Shown piece after piece: positions 35,404 to 44,421 of a DNA stretch of 64,000 bases. The notes under the pieces were generated by a model. The model did not search any database, was not told the origin of the DNA, and worked only from the letters and a program-made list of their open reading frames with translations. Each line of letters starts with the position of its first letter. Position 1 is the first letter of the stretch. Source of the DNA: Natronococcus sp. A-GB1 (GTDB taxonomy: Archaea > Halobacteriota > Halobacteria > Halobacteriales > Natrialbaceae); the NCBI RefSeq assembly GCF_029688845.1, contig NZ_JARUKW010000014.1:62001-126000 (forward strand). The letters are read 5' to 3'. Position numbers and translations under genes: made by a program.

Positions 35404-36099
35404 ATGAGCCTCGACCTCGCTGCGGATCCCGACGGCGTTGCCGTTCGAACGCAGGCCAACGGCGGCGTGCTGGCTCAGCTCACCCTCTCGCACCCGGAGC
35501 TGGTGTTGCGACCGACGCTGCGACGCGCACCCGAGATCTCCCTCGAGCCCGAGTACTGGACCGACGCGGGCGGCGACCGAACCCTCCTGTTCGTCACCGC
35601 GTTGGGCACCGAGTTCGGGGCGTTCGAGACCGCCCTCGGGACCGATCCGACCGTTACCGATCCCGTCCTCGTGGATCGCGCTCCCGAGCGCCGGAGCTAC
35701 CGACTCGAGCTTACCGAGCGAGCGATCACCCTCGTCGAGGCGACCGCCGCCGTCGGCGGACGGCTCCGCGGCTGCTCGAGCTGTCGGGAGGGATGGCAGT
35801 TCCGGCTGCGCTTTCCCGACCGGAACGCCCTCGTCGCGTTCAACGACCGGTGTCGGGAGCGGGACGTCTCGGTGACTGTCGACCACCTCCGACCGGCCAA
35901 CGCCGACGGCGGTGGGCCGGTTTCGCTCACGGAGAAACAGCGGGAACTGCTGACCGTGGCGTACGAGGAAGGGTACTTCGACGTCCCCCGACGGATCTCC
36001 CAGGACGAGCTCGCCGATCGCCTCGACGTCTCGAAGTCGGCGATCTCCCAGCGGCTCCGGCGAGCGATCGCGCAGCTCTGTGGGTCGGCGTTCGCCTGA
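35404..36099 (+). CDS. HTH-10 (Bat-type) transcriptional regulator
   Basis: A 231-residue protein. The N-terminal 150 residues are the bacterioopsin-activator-associated beta-rich domain with a CSSC pair (about 119-122, GCSSCREGWQFRLRFPDRNA). The C-terminal HTH-10 reads LTEKQRELLTVAYEEGYFDV, followed by ISQDELADRLDVSKSAISQR. There is no separate sensor domain. It lies 238 bp after the large Bat-type regulator in the same direction, so the two may act in one circuit. Confidence 0.92.
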   Translation: MSLDLAADPDGVAVRTQANGGVLAQLTLSHPELVLRPTLRRAPEISLEPEYWTDAGGDRTLLFVTALGTEFGAFETALGTDPTVTDPVLVDRAPERRSYRLELTERAITLVEATAAVGGRLRGCSSCREGWQFRLRFPDRNALVAFNDRCRERDVSVTVDHLRPANADGGGPVSLTEKQRELLTVAYEEGYFDVPRRISQDELADRLDVSKSAISQRLRRAIAQLCGSAFA

Positions 36100-36127
36100 A
36101 AACGGGGTTTCGAAGCCGATCGGGTCG

Positions 36128-36307
36128 TTACTCGTCGTCTTCGTCCTTCATCGACCCGAGCTGGGAGACCAGCTGATCGGTCGAGACATCGGACTCGAAC
36201 TCGAGCTGTCCGTCGTGGTCGTGTTCGTGGATACTGACGGCCTCGACGTCTTCCTCGTCGTCCCGTGGTTGTTGCTGTTCGGACTCGTCGTAGCTACCAA
36301 AGCCCAT
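36128..36307 (-). CDS. DUF5786-type small acidic protein, 59 residues
   Basis: Read from the complement: ATG at 36305-36307, TAA at 36128-36130. The N-terminus MGFGSYDESEQQQPRDDEED followed by VEAVSIHEHDHDGQLEFE and DQLVSQLGSMKDEDDE matches the DUF5786 pattern common in haloarchaea (MGFGSYDESEQ start, short central strand, C-terminal helix). Net charge is strongly negative. Function unknown. Confidence 0.8.
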   Translation of the reverse strand: MGFGSYDESEQQQPRDDEEDVEAVSIHEHDHDGQLEFESDVSTDQLVSQLGSMKDEDDE

Positions 36308-36386
36308 GACGGAACCGAGGGACGGCTGCGGAAAAGACGTGGTGGTTCGATGCCACCGTGGATCGGGATCCCACGCCGATGGCGCG

Positions 36387-38453
36387 CTACTTCAGCCGGA
36401 GGTACTGTCGGTCGTACTCCGGTTCGCCCTGGCGCGGGTGGACCATGATGAACGACTCCGGTGGCATATCAGCGAGGCGGGCCGGCAGATCTCCGAGCTC
36501 GTTGTGCCAGCCGACGTCTCCCCGGCGCGGTGAGATCGCGACGATGAGGTCGTCGTCCTCGGTTCGCTCCTCGAGCGTCGGCAGTAGCTTCCCCCAGTCG
36601 TCGATCGAGTCGAACTCGGCGCTGACGTCCTCCTCGACGAGGCCGAACAGCTGCTCGAACTGATGCGATGGCCCCTCGACGACGATGACGTTCAGCTCGG
36701 CCCCGAGGTTCGCTGCGATCCGCTTGACCAAGTGGACGGCCTCGTAGAACCCCTCGTGGTGGTCGGCACCGATCGGGACGACGACGAAGATCCGTCGGGT
36801 CGTGTTGATCGGATGCCCGAGCCGCGAGATGAGCACCGGAAGCTTCGTCCGCTCGAGCACCTGATCGATGATGCTCCCGAAGATCCGGTGGCTGAAGCTC
36901 TGGGTTGCGTCCCATCCCATAATAATCTGGTTAGCCTGTACCTCGATGGCGCCCTGAACGATCCCTGAGGCGACGTTGTGGTTGACCCGCGCTTCCGTCT
37001 CGATCGGGACTTCCGCGGCGCTGCCCTCGGCCGCGAGTTCGCTGAGTTCGGCCTGGACCGAGCTGATCTGATCCTCCGGCGACTGGCTCGTATCGGGCTG
37101 GACGACGGTCAGCACGTGAACCGGGTTGCTTCCGCCCTCACCCTTGACTACGAACGAGAGCTCTAGCAGCCGCCGCTGGAGTTCGGCGTTGTGCGACAGC
37201 GGGAGCAGGATGTTCGGGTCCCGTCCGTCGTCGGAGTCGTCCTCGACCTCACGGTCGAGGGCGAGCCGGTTGGCGGCACGTTCGGTCATCCACGGGCTGA
37301 GGAGTGCAGTAATCAGCAACAGGAGGACGACCGCGTTGAGGATCGCCTCGCTGAAGAGCCCGGCGTCGAACCCGACGAGCGTGATCGCCAGCGCGGCGGC
37401 GGCCTGTCCCGTCGAGAGGCCGAAGATGACGTCGCGCTCGTGTTTCGTGTAGTCCTGGATCTCGGCGACGGACCAGGCGGCTGCGCCCTTCGTCACGACC
37501 ATGATCGTCGTGATGAGCGCGGCTATCTGGAGGGTCTCGGGACCGGCGAAGATGACCCCGAGGTCGACGAGCATCCCGACGTGGAGCAGGAAGAACGGAA
37601 TGAAGAACGCATTTCCGACGAACTCGATGCGATTCATCAGCGTCCCACCCTGCGGAATGAGCTGGTTCAGCGCTAGCCCGGCAACGAACGCGCCGAGAAT
37701 CGGATCCAGGTCGAGGATCTCCGCGAGGCTGGCGGCCGCGAAGATCCCGACCATCACGAACAGGAACTCGAAGTAGCTCTCCTCGCTGAAGTTCTGGAAG
37801 AACCACCGGGACGCCGGTGGAACGAGGAACCAGACGCCGGCAAAGAGGAGTCCGAGCGAGAGCGCGATATCGCCGAACAGCAACACCGAGAGCCCGTCTT
37901 GGACCGCGCCGGTGACGATCGCGAGCACGACCAGCGCGAGGGTGTCAGTAAAGAGGATACCGCCGAAGACGGCCGAGACGGCGCGGTTTTTTGTGACACC
38001 GAATCGGTTGACGATGGGGTAGGCGAGCAGGGTATGCGAGGCAAACACCGCCGAGAGCAACAGCGCCGCCCAGATGTCGAGTCCGAGGAAGGCCGTCGTG
38101 GCGAGGGTTCCGACGGTAAACGGCACGAAGAAACTCAGCAGACCGAACAGGGCGGCGTTCTCGGGCGCCTCCTTGAACCCTCGGAGATCGACCTCGAGTC
38201 CCACAGTGAACAGCAGATAGATTAGTCCGACCTCGCCGAGCAACTCGATCGCGTCCGAGTGTTCGACGATACCAGTCGCACCGGGGCCGATGATCGCCCC
38301 GAAGACGACGATGCCGACGATGCCGGGCTGGCCGAGTTTCTTGACGAACAGCGGCCCGACGAGAAAGATCAACATCGCGAGGGCGAAGATCAGCACCGGC
38401 TGGTCGAGCGGTAACCCGAACCCGTCGACGACGAAGAGCACGGTCCAGTTCAT
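36387..38453 (-). CDS. CPA2-family cation:proton antiporter fused to UspA-like domains
   Basis: A 688-residue protein. The first 390 residues form about 12 transmembrane helices of the Kef/NapA type: GQPGIVGIVVFGAIIGPGAT, EVGLIYLLFTVGLEVDLRGF, a characteristic FGGILFTDTLALVVLAI segment with the TD pair in the ion path, and FGLSTGQAAAALAITLVGFD. The C-terminal 280 residues are cytosolic and carry Usp-like strands (VHVLTVVQPD, IIMGWDATQSF, LISRLGHPINTTRRIFVVVP, NVIVVEGPSHQF), which would bind nucleotides and regulate transport. It probably exchanges Na+ or K+ for protons across the membrane. Confidence 0.93.
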   Translation of the reverse strand: MNWTVLFVVDGFGLPLDQPVLIFALAMLIFLVGPLFVKKLGQPGIVGIVVFGAIIGPGATGIVEHSDAIELLGEVGLIYLLFTVGLEVDLRGFKEAPENAALFGLLSFFVPFTVGTLATTAFLGLDIWAALLLSAVFASHTLLAYPIVNRFGVTKNRAVSAVFGGILFTDTLALVVLAIVTGAVQDGLSVLLFGDIALSLGLLFAGVWFLVPPASRWFFQNFSEESYFEFLFVMVGIFAAASLAEILDLDPILGAFVAGLALNQLIPQGGTLMNRIEFVGNAFFIPFFLLHVGMLVDLGVIFAGPETLQIAALITTIMVVTKGAAAWSVAEIQDYTKHERDVIFGLSTGQAAAALAITLVGFDAGLFSEAILNAVVLLLLITALLSPWMTERAANRLALDREVEDDSDDGRDPNILLPLSHNAELQRRLLELSFVVKGEGGSNPVHVLTVVQPDTSQSPEDQISSVQAELSELAAEGSAAEVPIETEARVNHNVASGIVQGAIEVQANQIIMGWDATQSFSHRIFGSIIDQVLERTKLPVLISRLGHPINTTRRIFVVVPIGADHHEGFYEAVHLVKRIAANLGAELNVIVVEGPSHQFEQLFGLVEEDVSAEFDSIDDWGKLLPTLEERTEDDDLIVAISPRRGDVGWHNELGDLPARLADMPPESFIMVHPRQGEPEYDRQYLRLK

Positions 38454-39141
38454 CGTGGCTGGGCTGTACTCGAGGGGGCGTATAGTAGTCCTATCATCGG
38501 GTGGAACGCGTTTCGTCGCGGCGTGGTTCGAGAGGAGACAATCGTGGGCTGGTGATGGTGTGGCCGGATAATAAAACGCGTGATTCCGGATTTTGGTGCC
38601 CAGTAGCCGGTGAGATCGGTGAGAACCATCGAACCGAACACCAATTCCGAGCTATTGACCACATTCGGTCGGTTATCGACCGCCGACGTCTTCGTAGCCG
38701 ACTCCTTCTCGAGACCCGAACCTCGGATCCACCCTCCCGACATGGTCGTCGGGACGTGTACGATCTCACTACTACCCGAAACGAGTCCCCGGCCGATCGG
38801 TCGGTCGGAACGCCGAGCGTCGAAACGGTCGCTCAGCGGCTTCGATTCGGCTCGAGTCAGCCGGTTCCGCTACGGGAGATCGTCCATCGCTCGTCGGAGT
38901 TGTGGGTCGAGTATCCGTTTGCTACGGGCGCCGGTAGCCCGTCTATAGTAATGGGTTCCGGAGCTCTTAGGCTGCCTCATGTTCACGTACCGGTTGTTCT
39001 CCCGAACAGCTTCTCAGGTCGATCAGTCTCAAACGGCATGGACGCGTCGCCCTCGGCTGAGGCATGCGCGCAACGACCGAACTCGCGGCGCGGCGGGATC
39101 GCTCTCGGACGGCGTCGGCGACGGGGGACGGTGACCTGTCG
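38454..39141. other. 688-bp region between antiporter and glmS, no convincing gene
   Basis: Open frames on both strands give Arg/Ser/Thr-rich peptides lacking the acidic bias of real genes. Part of it (38560-38760) is AT-richer than average. I see no tRNA, repeat array or IS end. Promoters for the divergent antiporter and glmS genes must lie here. Confidence 0.5.
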
Positions 39142-40956
39142 ATGTGTGGAATCATCGGCCGCGTCGGGGACGGCAACGCGCTGGAGACGCTACTGACGGG
39201 CCTCGAGAATCTCGAGTATCGCGGCTACGATTCGGCAGGGGTCGCCGTCCAGAACGGCTCTGGAATCGCCGTCGAGAAGCGATCCGGGAAGGTCGAGGCG
39301 CTGATCGACTCGGTCGCAGACGATCCACTCGAGGGGCGGGTCGGAATCGGTCACACCCGATGGAGCACCCACGGACCACCGACCGACGAGAACGCCCACC
39401 CTCACACCGACGCAACCGAGGACGTCGCGGTCGTGCACAACGGGATCATCGAGAACTACGCCGAGCTCCGCGCGGAGTTGCGCGCGGTCGGCTACGAGTT
39501 CACGAGCGACACTGACACCGAGGTCGTCCCCCACCTCATCCAGTACTACCTCGACGGCGGGGCCGACAACGAGACCGCCTTCCGGAGGGCGATCGGCGAC
39601 CTCGAGGGAAGTTACGCGATCACGGCGATGTTCTCGGGCGATCACGTCCTCTACGCGGCCCGTCAGGGGTCGCCGCTGGTCGTCGGGGTCGAGGACGGCG
39701 AGTACTTCCTCGCCAGCGACGTCCCCGCCTTCCTCGAGTACACCGATAGCGTCGTCTACCTGCGGGACGGCGACGTCGTCATCGTCGACGGCGACGGCGT
39801 CGAGTTCACCGACCTCGAGGGCAACCCCGTCGAGCGGGAGCCCGAGAGGGTCGAGTGGGATCCCGAAGAGGCCGGGAAGGGCGAGTACGATCACTTCATG
39901 CTCAAGGAGATCGACGAGCAGCCGACCTCGCTGGCCCAGGCGATCGAGGGGCGGATCGACCCCGAGAACGGACGGATCGCGCTGGCCGACTTCGGCCCGG
40001 GGACGTTTACCGACGTCTCAAGCGTCCAGCTCGTCGCCTGTGGAACGTCCTACCACGCCGCACTGTACGGCTCGCTCGCGCTCAACCAGGCTGGGATCAG
40101 GGCCACCGCCCTGCTGGCCAACGAGTACAGCGCCGCTGCACCCCCCATCGACGACGAGACGCTCGTGATCGCAGTCACCCAGAGCGGGGAGACCGCCGAC
40201 ACCCTGAACGCCCTGCGACAGGCTAGCGCCAGCGGCGCCGAGACCGTTACTGTCACGAACGTCGTCGGCTCGACCGCCGCCAGAGAGGCCGACGAAACGC
40301 TCTTCATCCGCGCGGGGCCCGAGATCGGCGTCGCCGCGACCAAGACGTTCTCCTCGCAGGCCGTGATGCTCACGCTGCTCGCCCAGCGAATCGCCGCCGA
40401 CCGCCGGGGCGAGCCGCCGGCCGACCTCGAGTCGCTGCTCCCGGCGCTCGCCAGGATGCCCGCGGAGATCGAACGCGTGCTCGAGACGTCCGACGCCGCG
40501 GCGGTCGCGAGCCGCTACCGCGGCAGCCGGTCGTACTTCTTCATCGGTCGCGGACTGGGCTACCCGGTCGCGCTCGAGGGAGCGCTGAAATTCAAGGAGA
40601 TTACCTACGAGCACGCCGAGGGGTTCGCCTCCGGGGAACTCAAACACGGGCCGCTGGCGCTCGTCACCCCGGATACGCCGGTGTTCGCTGTCTTCACCGG
40701 CCAGGAGGACGCGAAGACGCTGAACAACGCCGAGGAGGCCCAGACCCGCGGGGCGCCGCTGGTCGCCGTCTGCCCCGACGGCCACCCCGCCCTCGAGACG
40801 GCCGACGCTCACCTCGAGATCCCCGACACCGAGCCGGCGCTGTCGGGGCTGCTCGCGAACGTCCAGCTGCAGCTCGTCTCCTACTACGCGGCCGACCTGC
40901 TGGATCGACCGATCGACAAGCCCAGAAACCTCGCGAAAAGCGTCACCGTCGAGTAG
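39142..40956 (+). CDS. glmS: glutamine:fructose-6-phosphate aminotransferase
   Basis: A 604-residue class II amidotransferase making glucosamine-6-phosphate. The start must be the ATG at 39142 because Cys2 of MCGIIGRVGDG becomes the N-terminal nucleophile. The glutaminase half contains GHTRWSTHGPP and NGIIENYAELR. Two SIS sugar-isomerase domains follow (ACGTSYHAALYG, VTQSGETADTLNAL, then FIGRGLGYPVALEGALKFKE and the C-terminal DKPRNLAKSVTVE). It opens the UDP-GlcNAc pathway, and the next two sugar genes complete it. The frame is open 26 codons upstream but without homology. Confidence 0.97.
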   Translation: MCGIIGRVGDGNALETLLTGLENLEYRGYDSAGVAVQNGSGIAVEKRSGKVEALIDSVADDPLEGRVGIGHTRWSTHGPPTDENAHPHTDATEDVAVVHNGIIENYAELRAELRAVGYEFTSDTDTEVVPHLIQYYLDGGADNETAFRRAIGDLEGSYAITAMFSGDHVLYAARQGSPLVVGVEDGEYFLASDVPAFLEYTDSVVYLRDGDVVIVDGDGVEFTDLEGNPVEREPERVEWDPEEAGKGEYDHFMLKEIDEQPTSLAQAIEGRIDPENGRIALADFGPGTFTDVSSVQLVACGTSYHAALYGSLALNQAGIRATALLANEYSAAAPPIDDETLVIAVTQSGETADTLNALRQASASGAETVTVTNVVGSTAAREADETLFIRAGPEIGVAATKTFSSQAVMLTLLAQRIAADRRGEPPADLESLLPALARMPAEIERVLETSDAAAVASRYRGSRSYFFIGRGLGYPVALEGALKFKEITYEHAEGFASGELKHGPLALVTPDTPVFAVFTGQEDAKTLNNAEEAQTRGAPLVAVCPDGHPALETADAHLEIPDTEPALSGLLANVQLQLVSYYAADLLDRPIDKPRNLAKSVTVE

Positions 40957-40989
40957 AACCGCCGAGCCTTGCGCTCGCGGGTCGCTCCG

Positions 40990-42171
40990 TTATCGATCTC
41001 GTTCGACGACCTCGCCGGGCGTCGTCGTCGCCCCCGTGTCGAGTTTGAGCCCCGGCGTCAGGCTCGTGTTGATGCCCGTCTTCGCGTCGTCACCGACGAC
41101 CACGCCGAACTTCCGTCGGTTCGTCGACACCCGATCGCCCTTCACGGTAAACTTCACACTCCCGCCGTCGTGACGGAGGTTCGCGACGGTCGTTCCCGCC
41201 CCGAAGTTGACGTCGCGCCCGAGGACGCTGTCGCCGACGTACGAGAGGTGGCCGACCGTCGCTCCGGACGAAAGGACGCTGTTTTTCACCTCGACGGCGT
41301 TGCCGACCTTCGCTCCCTCGTCGATCAGCGTCGCGCCGCGAACGTAGGCGTTCGGCCCGACCGTCGCTCCCGATCGGATCAGGGCCGGCCCCTCGATCAC
41401 GACGCCGGGTTTGACCGTCGCACCCTCCTCGACGACGACCGCACCCTCGAGGTGGGCGTCCTCGCTGACCTCGCCCGCAACGTCGCCCTCGAGCTCGCCG
41501 AGCTTCCACTCGTTGGCCTCGAGCAGCTCCCAGGGGCGGCCGACGTCCATCCAGCGCTCGAGGGTAACTGGCGAGACGGCAAACTGGTCGATGACCTGCG
41601 CGACGACGTCAGTGATCTCGTGTTCGCCCCGCTCGCTCGCGGGGACGTCGAGCCACTCGATGGCCTCCTGGGGAAACGCGTAGGCGCCCGCGTTCGCGAG
41701 GTTCGTCGGCGGATCGTCCGGCTTCTCGACGATGTCGGTGACGGTGCCGTCCGTCGTGCTGAGCACGCCGTAGTTACGCGGGTCCTCGACCTCGATCGCA
41801 CAGATCGCCGGACACTCGTCGAACAGTTCGTCGATCGCGTCCTGATCGTAGAGGTTGTCGCCGTTCAGCACGGCGAAAGGGCCCTCGAGGTGGTCGCTGG
41901 CGGCGTTGACGGCGTGGGCCGTTCCGGCCTGTTCCTCCTGGATCGCATACGAGATCGGCACGCCGCGGTACTCCTCGCCGAAGTACTCCCTGACGGTTTC
42001 GGCCTCGTAGCCGATGACGAGGATCACTTCGTCGGCGCCCGCGTCGACGGCGGCGTCGACGGTGTGGGCGGCGAGCGGTCGGTCGGCGACGGGCAACATC
42101 GGTTTCGGCACCGACGAGGAGAGCGGTCGGATCCGCGTCCCTTGTCCTGCGGCAAGCACGACAGCTTTCAT
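40990..42171 (-). CDS. glmU: bifunctional sugar-1-phosphate nucleotidylyltransferase/acetyltransferase (GlmU-type)
   Basis: A 393-residue protein. The nucleotidylyltransferase domain starts MKAVVLAAGQGTRIRPLSSS (GXGTRxRP loop) and includes KPMLPVADRP, EEQAGTAHAVNAA and the metal-binding GDN. The C-terminal half is a left-handed beta helix with repeats GATVKPGVVIEGPALI, GATVGPNAYVRGATLI and a final GINTSLTPGLKLDTG. In archaea this architecture both acetylates glucosamine-1-phosphate and couples it to UTP, yielding UDP-GlcNAc. It converges on glmS (33 bp apart). Its promoter has a TATA box at 42199-42206. Confidence 0.93.
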   Translation of the reverse strand: MKAVVLAAGQGTRIRPLSSSVPKPMLPVADRPLAAHTVDAAVDAGADEVILVIGYEAETVREYFGEEYRGVPISYAIQEEQAGTAHAVNAASDHLEGPFAVLNGDNLYDQDAIDELFDECPAICAIEVEDPRNYGVLSTTDGTVTDIVEKPDDPPTNLANAGAYAFPQEAIEWLDVPASERGEHEITDVVAQVIDQFAVSPVTLERWMDVGRPWELLEANEWKLGELEGDVAGEVSEDAHLEGAVVVEEGATVKPGVVIEGPALIRSGATVGPNAYVRGATLIDEGAKVGNAVEVKNSVLSSGATVGHLSYVGDSVLGRDVNFGAGTTVANLRHDGGSVKFTVKGDRVSTNRRKFGVVVGDDAKTGINTSLTPGLKLDTGATTTPGEVVERDR

Positions 42172-42198
42172 TACGATCGCATAGTTCGATTTCGGGGA

Positions 42199-42206
42199 TT
42201 AATATA
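42199..42206 (-). promoter_or_regulatory. glmU TATA box
   Basis: TATATTAA on the minus strand, centred 31 nt before the glmU start codon, the spacing of a leaderless haloarchaeal transcript. Confidence 0.65.
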
Positions 42207-42383
42207 CGGCCGATAATCGCTCGCCGGTTCGGCCGGCCGATTCGACCCGTCGAACGGGACCGCTGGCCGAGGTGAACGGCCCTTCTTCCAATACACTCCG
42301 AGAGCGCCCCGAAACCTCGAGCGTCGGTCCCGTCCGTTCGATCGAGAACGGTTTTATCCCTCGTTAATCGGCCCATTACTGTT

Positions 42384-42402
42384 CAGAAATATGTAATTTC
42401 TG
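42384..42402. promoter_or_regulatory. 19-bp inverted repeat, possible operator
   Basis: CAGAAAT-ATGTA-ATTTCTG, a perfect 7-bp inverted repeat in an AT-rich part of the glmU upstream region. No T-run follows, so an operator is likelier than a terminator. Confidence 0.4.
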
Positions 42403-42514
42403 CAGGTTCAACCCGCGACGCCGTCGATATCGAGAGAGGGGTTGGCATCCACTCTCGAGGGACCGTTCGGAACGGAAAGATCGGACTAAATTTCATCGCG
42501 ATCGTTATGCTGCC

Positions 42515-42523
42515 TATATTAAA
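42515..42523 (+). promoter_or_regulatory. TATA box of the DUF7563-type gene
   Basis: TATATTAAA centred about 31 nt before the ATG at 42550, consistent with leaderless transcription. Confidence 0.65.
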
Positions 42524-42549
42524 TACCGCTCTGTGATTAGCCGCTGGTG

Positions 42550-42759
42550 ATGTCGACGGAACCAACCGACGCGAAGTGGACGCCGATCTCGTCCGGGCAG
42601 CAAACGACCTCGCCACGGTGTGTCAACTGCGACAACCAGGTGACCCGGCAGTTCGCCCGCGTGTTCGGTGACAACCGGGACGTCGTCCACGCCTGTCCCG
42701 ACTGTGCGACCTACCGGGAGATGAAAACCTCCGACTTCATCCCGGAGGAGCGACGATAA
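42550..42759 (+). CDS. DUF7563-type small zinc-finger protein
   Basis: A 69-residue protein with two knuckles, CVNCDN (about 24-27) and CPDCAT (about 49-52), spaced by ARVFGDNRDVVHA, i.e. one zinc-ribbon. The start is the ATG at 42550; a GTG directly before it is less likely. Proteins with this CVNCGxxVTxxFxRVFGDN pattern are widespread in haloarchaea and unstudied. The strong TATA box implies steady expression. Confidence 0.8.
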   Translation: MSTEPTDAKWTPISSGQQTTSPRCVNCDNQVTRQFARVFGDNRDVVHACPDCATYREMKTSDFIPEERR

Positions 42760-42797
42760 CGATCGTTTGCCACTGCAGTCCCCGCTGATGCTTCTCG

Positions 42798-44138
42798 CTA
42801 CTGTTCGTCGAGAACGTTCGCCGCCTCGGTCGCTCGTTCGACGATTCCCGTCGCGATCGCGAAGACCGAGTCCGCGTCGGCTTCCGCGCGCGCTTCCGCG
42901 GTCACCCTGACGACCGGCTCGGTTCCGCTCGCCCGGATCAGGAACCAGCCGTCGTCGGTCTCGACCCGGACGCCGTCGAGGGCGTCGACGTCGTCGTACT
43001 CCTCCTCGACCGTCGTCTCGACCGCCTCCATTACGGCCTCCTTCGCCTCGACCTCGATCGACGTCCGTCGGATCGGGTACTGGTCGATGTCGGCGGCGAG
43101 CTTCGAGAGCGGTCCCTCCCGCGAGACCAGTTCGGCGAGCTTGCAGGCCGCGAGCGGGGCATCCGGGCAGCGGGTCTCGGTCGGCCAGATCCAGGCGCCG
43201 CTGGGTTCGCCGCCGAAGACGACGTCGTCCTCGGTGGTTCGCTCGGCGACGTAGACATCCCCGACCTGGGTTCGGGTCAGGGAGGCCCCGACCGCCGCCA
43301 GCGCGTCGTCGACCGCAAGGCTCGTATCGACGGGGGCTGCGACGCGGTCGCCCTCGCCGGCCGCGTTCCGGGCGAACAGCGCGAGCAGGGCGTCCTTCGG
43401 CACGAACTCGCCGGTCTCGTCGACGGCCATCATTCGATCGGCGTCGCCGTCGTGGGCGATCCCGAGTTCGGCGTCGGTCTCGGCCATGACAGTCATCAGC
43501 GTGCCCAGTGTCTCCCGATTCGGTTCGCTCGGCCGTCCCGGGAACGAACCGTCGGGCTGGCCGTTTAGCGTCCGGACCCGGCAGCCCAGGTTCGCGAGAA
43601 CCGTCGCCGTGACGGCGCCGGCTCCGTTGCCGACGTCGACGACGACGTCGAGCGGCTCGGCGAGAGCCACCGCGGCCTCGAGCTGACTCGCGTGGTGCTC
43701 GCGGACCCCCTCGCGTCGCTCCCGTCGTCCCTGGCCGTCCCAGTCGGCTAGCTCGTAGTCGTCTTCACGAACTCGGCGGGAGATCGATTCGCGCTTCTCG
43801 GGACCGAACGCCTTCCCGGAGGGGGTCCAGAGCTTGATCCCGTTGTCGGTCTTCGGGTTGTGCGAGGCCGTGACGACGATCCCCGCGTCGGCCTCGAGAT
43901 GGTCGATCGCCCGGGCGACCGTCGGCGTCGCCTCGACGCCGACCTCGAGGACGTCGGCGCCACACTCCTGAAGTCCCGCGGCGATCGCGTCGACGAGCGT
44001 GCGGCCGCTGTCGCGAACGTCGCGGCCGACGACGACACGGTCGTAGCCGTCGGAGGCGACCGCACGACCGACCGAAAGTGCAAGTGCGGCCGTTACGTCC
44101 GTCCCGACGGTTCCACGGATACCACTGGTCCCGAACAT
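42798..44138 (-). CDS. glmM: phosphoglucosamine mutase / phosphohexomutase
   Basis: A 446-residue member of the alpha-D-phosphohexomutase family. The N-terminus MFGTSGIRGTVG, the phosphoserine loop VVTASHNPKTDNG (about 87-99), the metal loop AHDGDADRMM (about 228-237), the sugar loop GGEPSGAWIW (about 306-315) and the phosphate-binding RASGTEPVVRVTAEA (about 395-409) are all present. It converts glucosamine-6-phosphate to glucosamine-1-phosphate or interconverts mannose/glucose phosphates. Clustering with glmS and glmU supports the glucosamine role. A TATA box at 44164-44173 lies 30 nt upstream. Confidence 0.93.
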   Translation of the reverse strand: MFGTSGIRGTVGTDVTAALALSVGRAVASDGYDRVVVGRDVRDSGRTLVDAIAAGLQECGADVLEVGVEATPTVARAIDHLEADAGIVVTASHNPKTDNGIKLWTPSGKAFGPEKRESISRRVREDDYELADWDGQGRRERREGVREHHASQLEAAVALAEPLDVVVDVGNGAGAVTATVLANLGCRVRTLNGQPDGSFPGRPSEPNRETLGTLMTVMAETDAELGIAHDGDADRMMAVDETGEFVPKDALLALFARNAAGEGDRVAAPVDTSLAVDDALAAVGASLTRTQVGDVYVAERTTEDDVVFGGEPSGAWIWPTETRCPDAPLAACKLAELVSREGPLSKLAADIDQYPIRRTSIEVEAKEAVMEAVETTVEEEYDDVDALDGVRVETDDGWFLIRASGTEPVVRVTAEARAEADADSVFAIATGIVERATEAANVLDEQ

Positions 44139-44163
44139 ACGAATCGTGACGGCGGCCCCGGCG

Positions 44164-44173
44164 TTAATATGTA
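44164..44173 (-). promoter_or_regulatory. glmM TATA box
   Basis: TACATATTAA on the minus strand, centred 30 nt before the glmM start codon. Confidence 0.6.
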
Positions 44174-44306
44174 TCGACTTCCGGGTCCCGACCCGCCGCT
44201 GTCGGTTTTCGACGGGGGCGTTCGCGGTTACGTCTCCCTTCGAACGAATCGGTAGCCACCCCCTATCGAATTGAACCGTCGATATCGTATATACGTCCCC
44301 GCGGTG

Positions 44307-44320
44307 GCCGTCCGGACGGC
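44307..44320. promoter_or_regulatory. 14-bp perfect palindrome downstream of a TATA element
   Basis: GCCGTCCGGACGGC follows a TATA-like ATATCGTATATAC (44282-44294) by 12 bp, about 100 nt before the winged-helix gene at 44422. It lies where a repressor could block initiation. Confidence 0.4.
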
Positions 44321-44421
44321 ATGCTCACACACGTTCGAGAGCGGAATCGTCCCGTTCGTACCGCGACGCCGACCGCCTTGGGAGTCGAGCGAGCCGGCGA
44401 GCCCGGCCGCCGCGACCGCCG

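Larger units (their letters stand above)
42172..42549. other. divergent glmU / zinc-finger promoter region
   Basis: 378 bp without a gene. Contains the glmU TATA box, the inverted repeat 42384-42402 and the TATA box of the downstream zinc-finger gene at 42515-42523. GC content falls noticeably near 42360-42530. Confidence 0.6.

Noticed and set aside
38501-39196. 231-codon plus-strand open frame before glmS
   Set aside because: Ser/Arg-rich, not acidic, overlaps the glmS start in another frame, and shows no domain.
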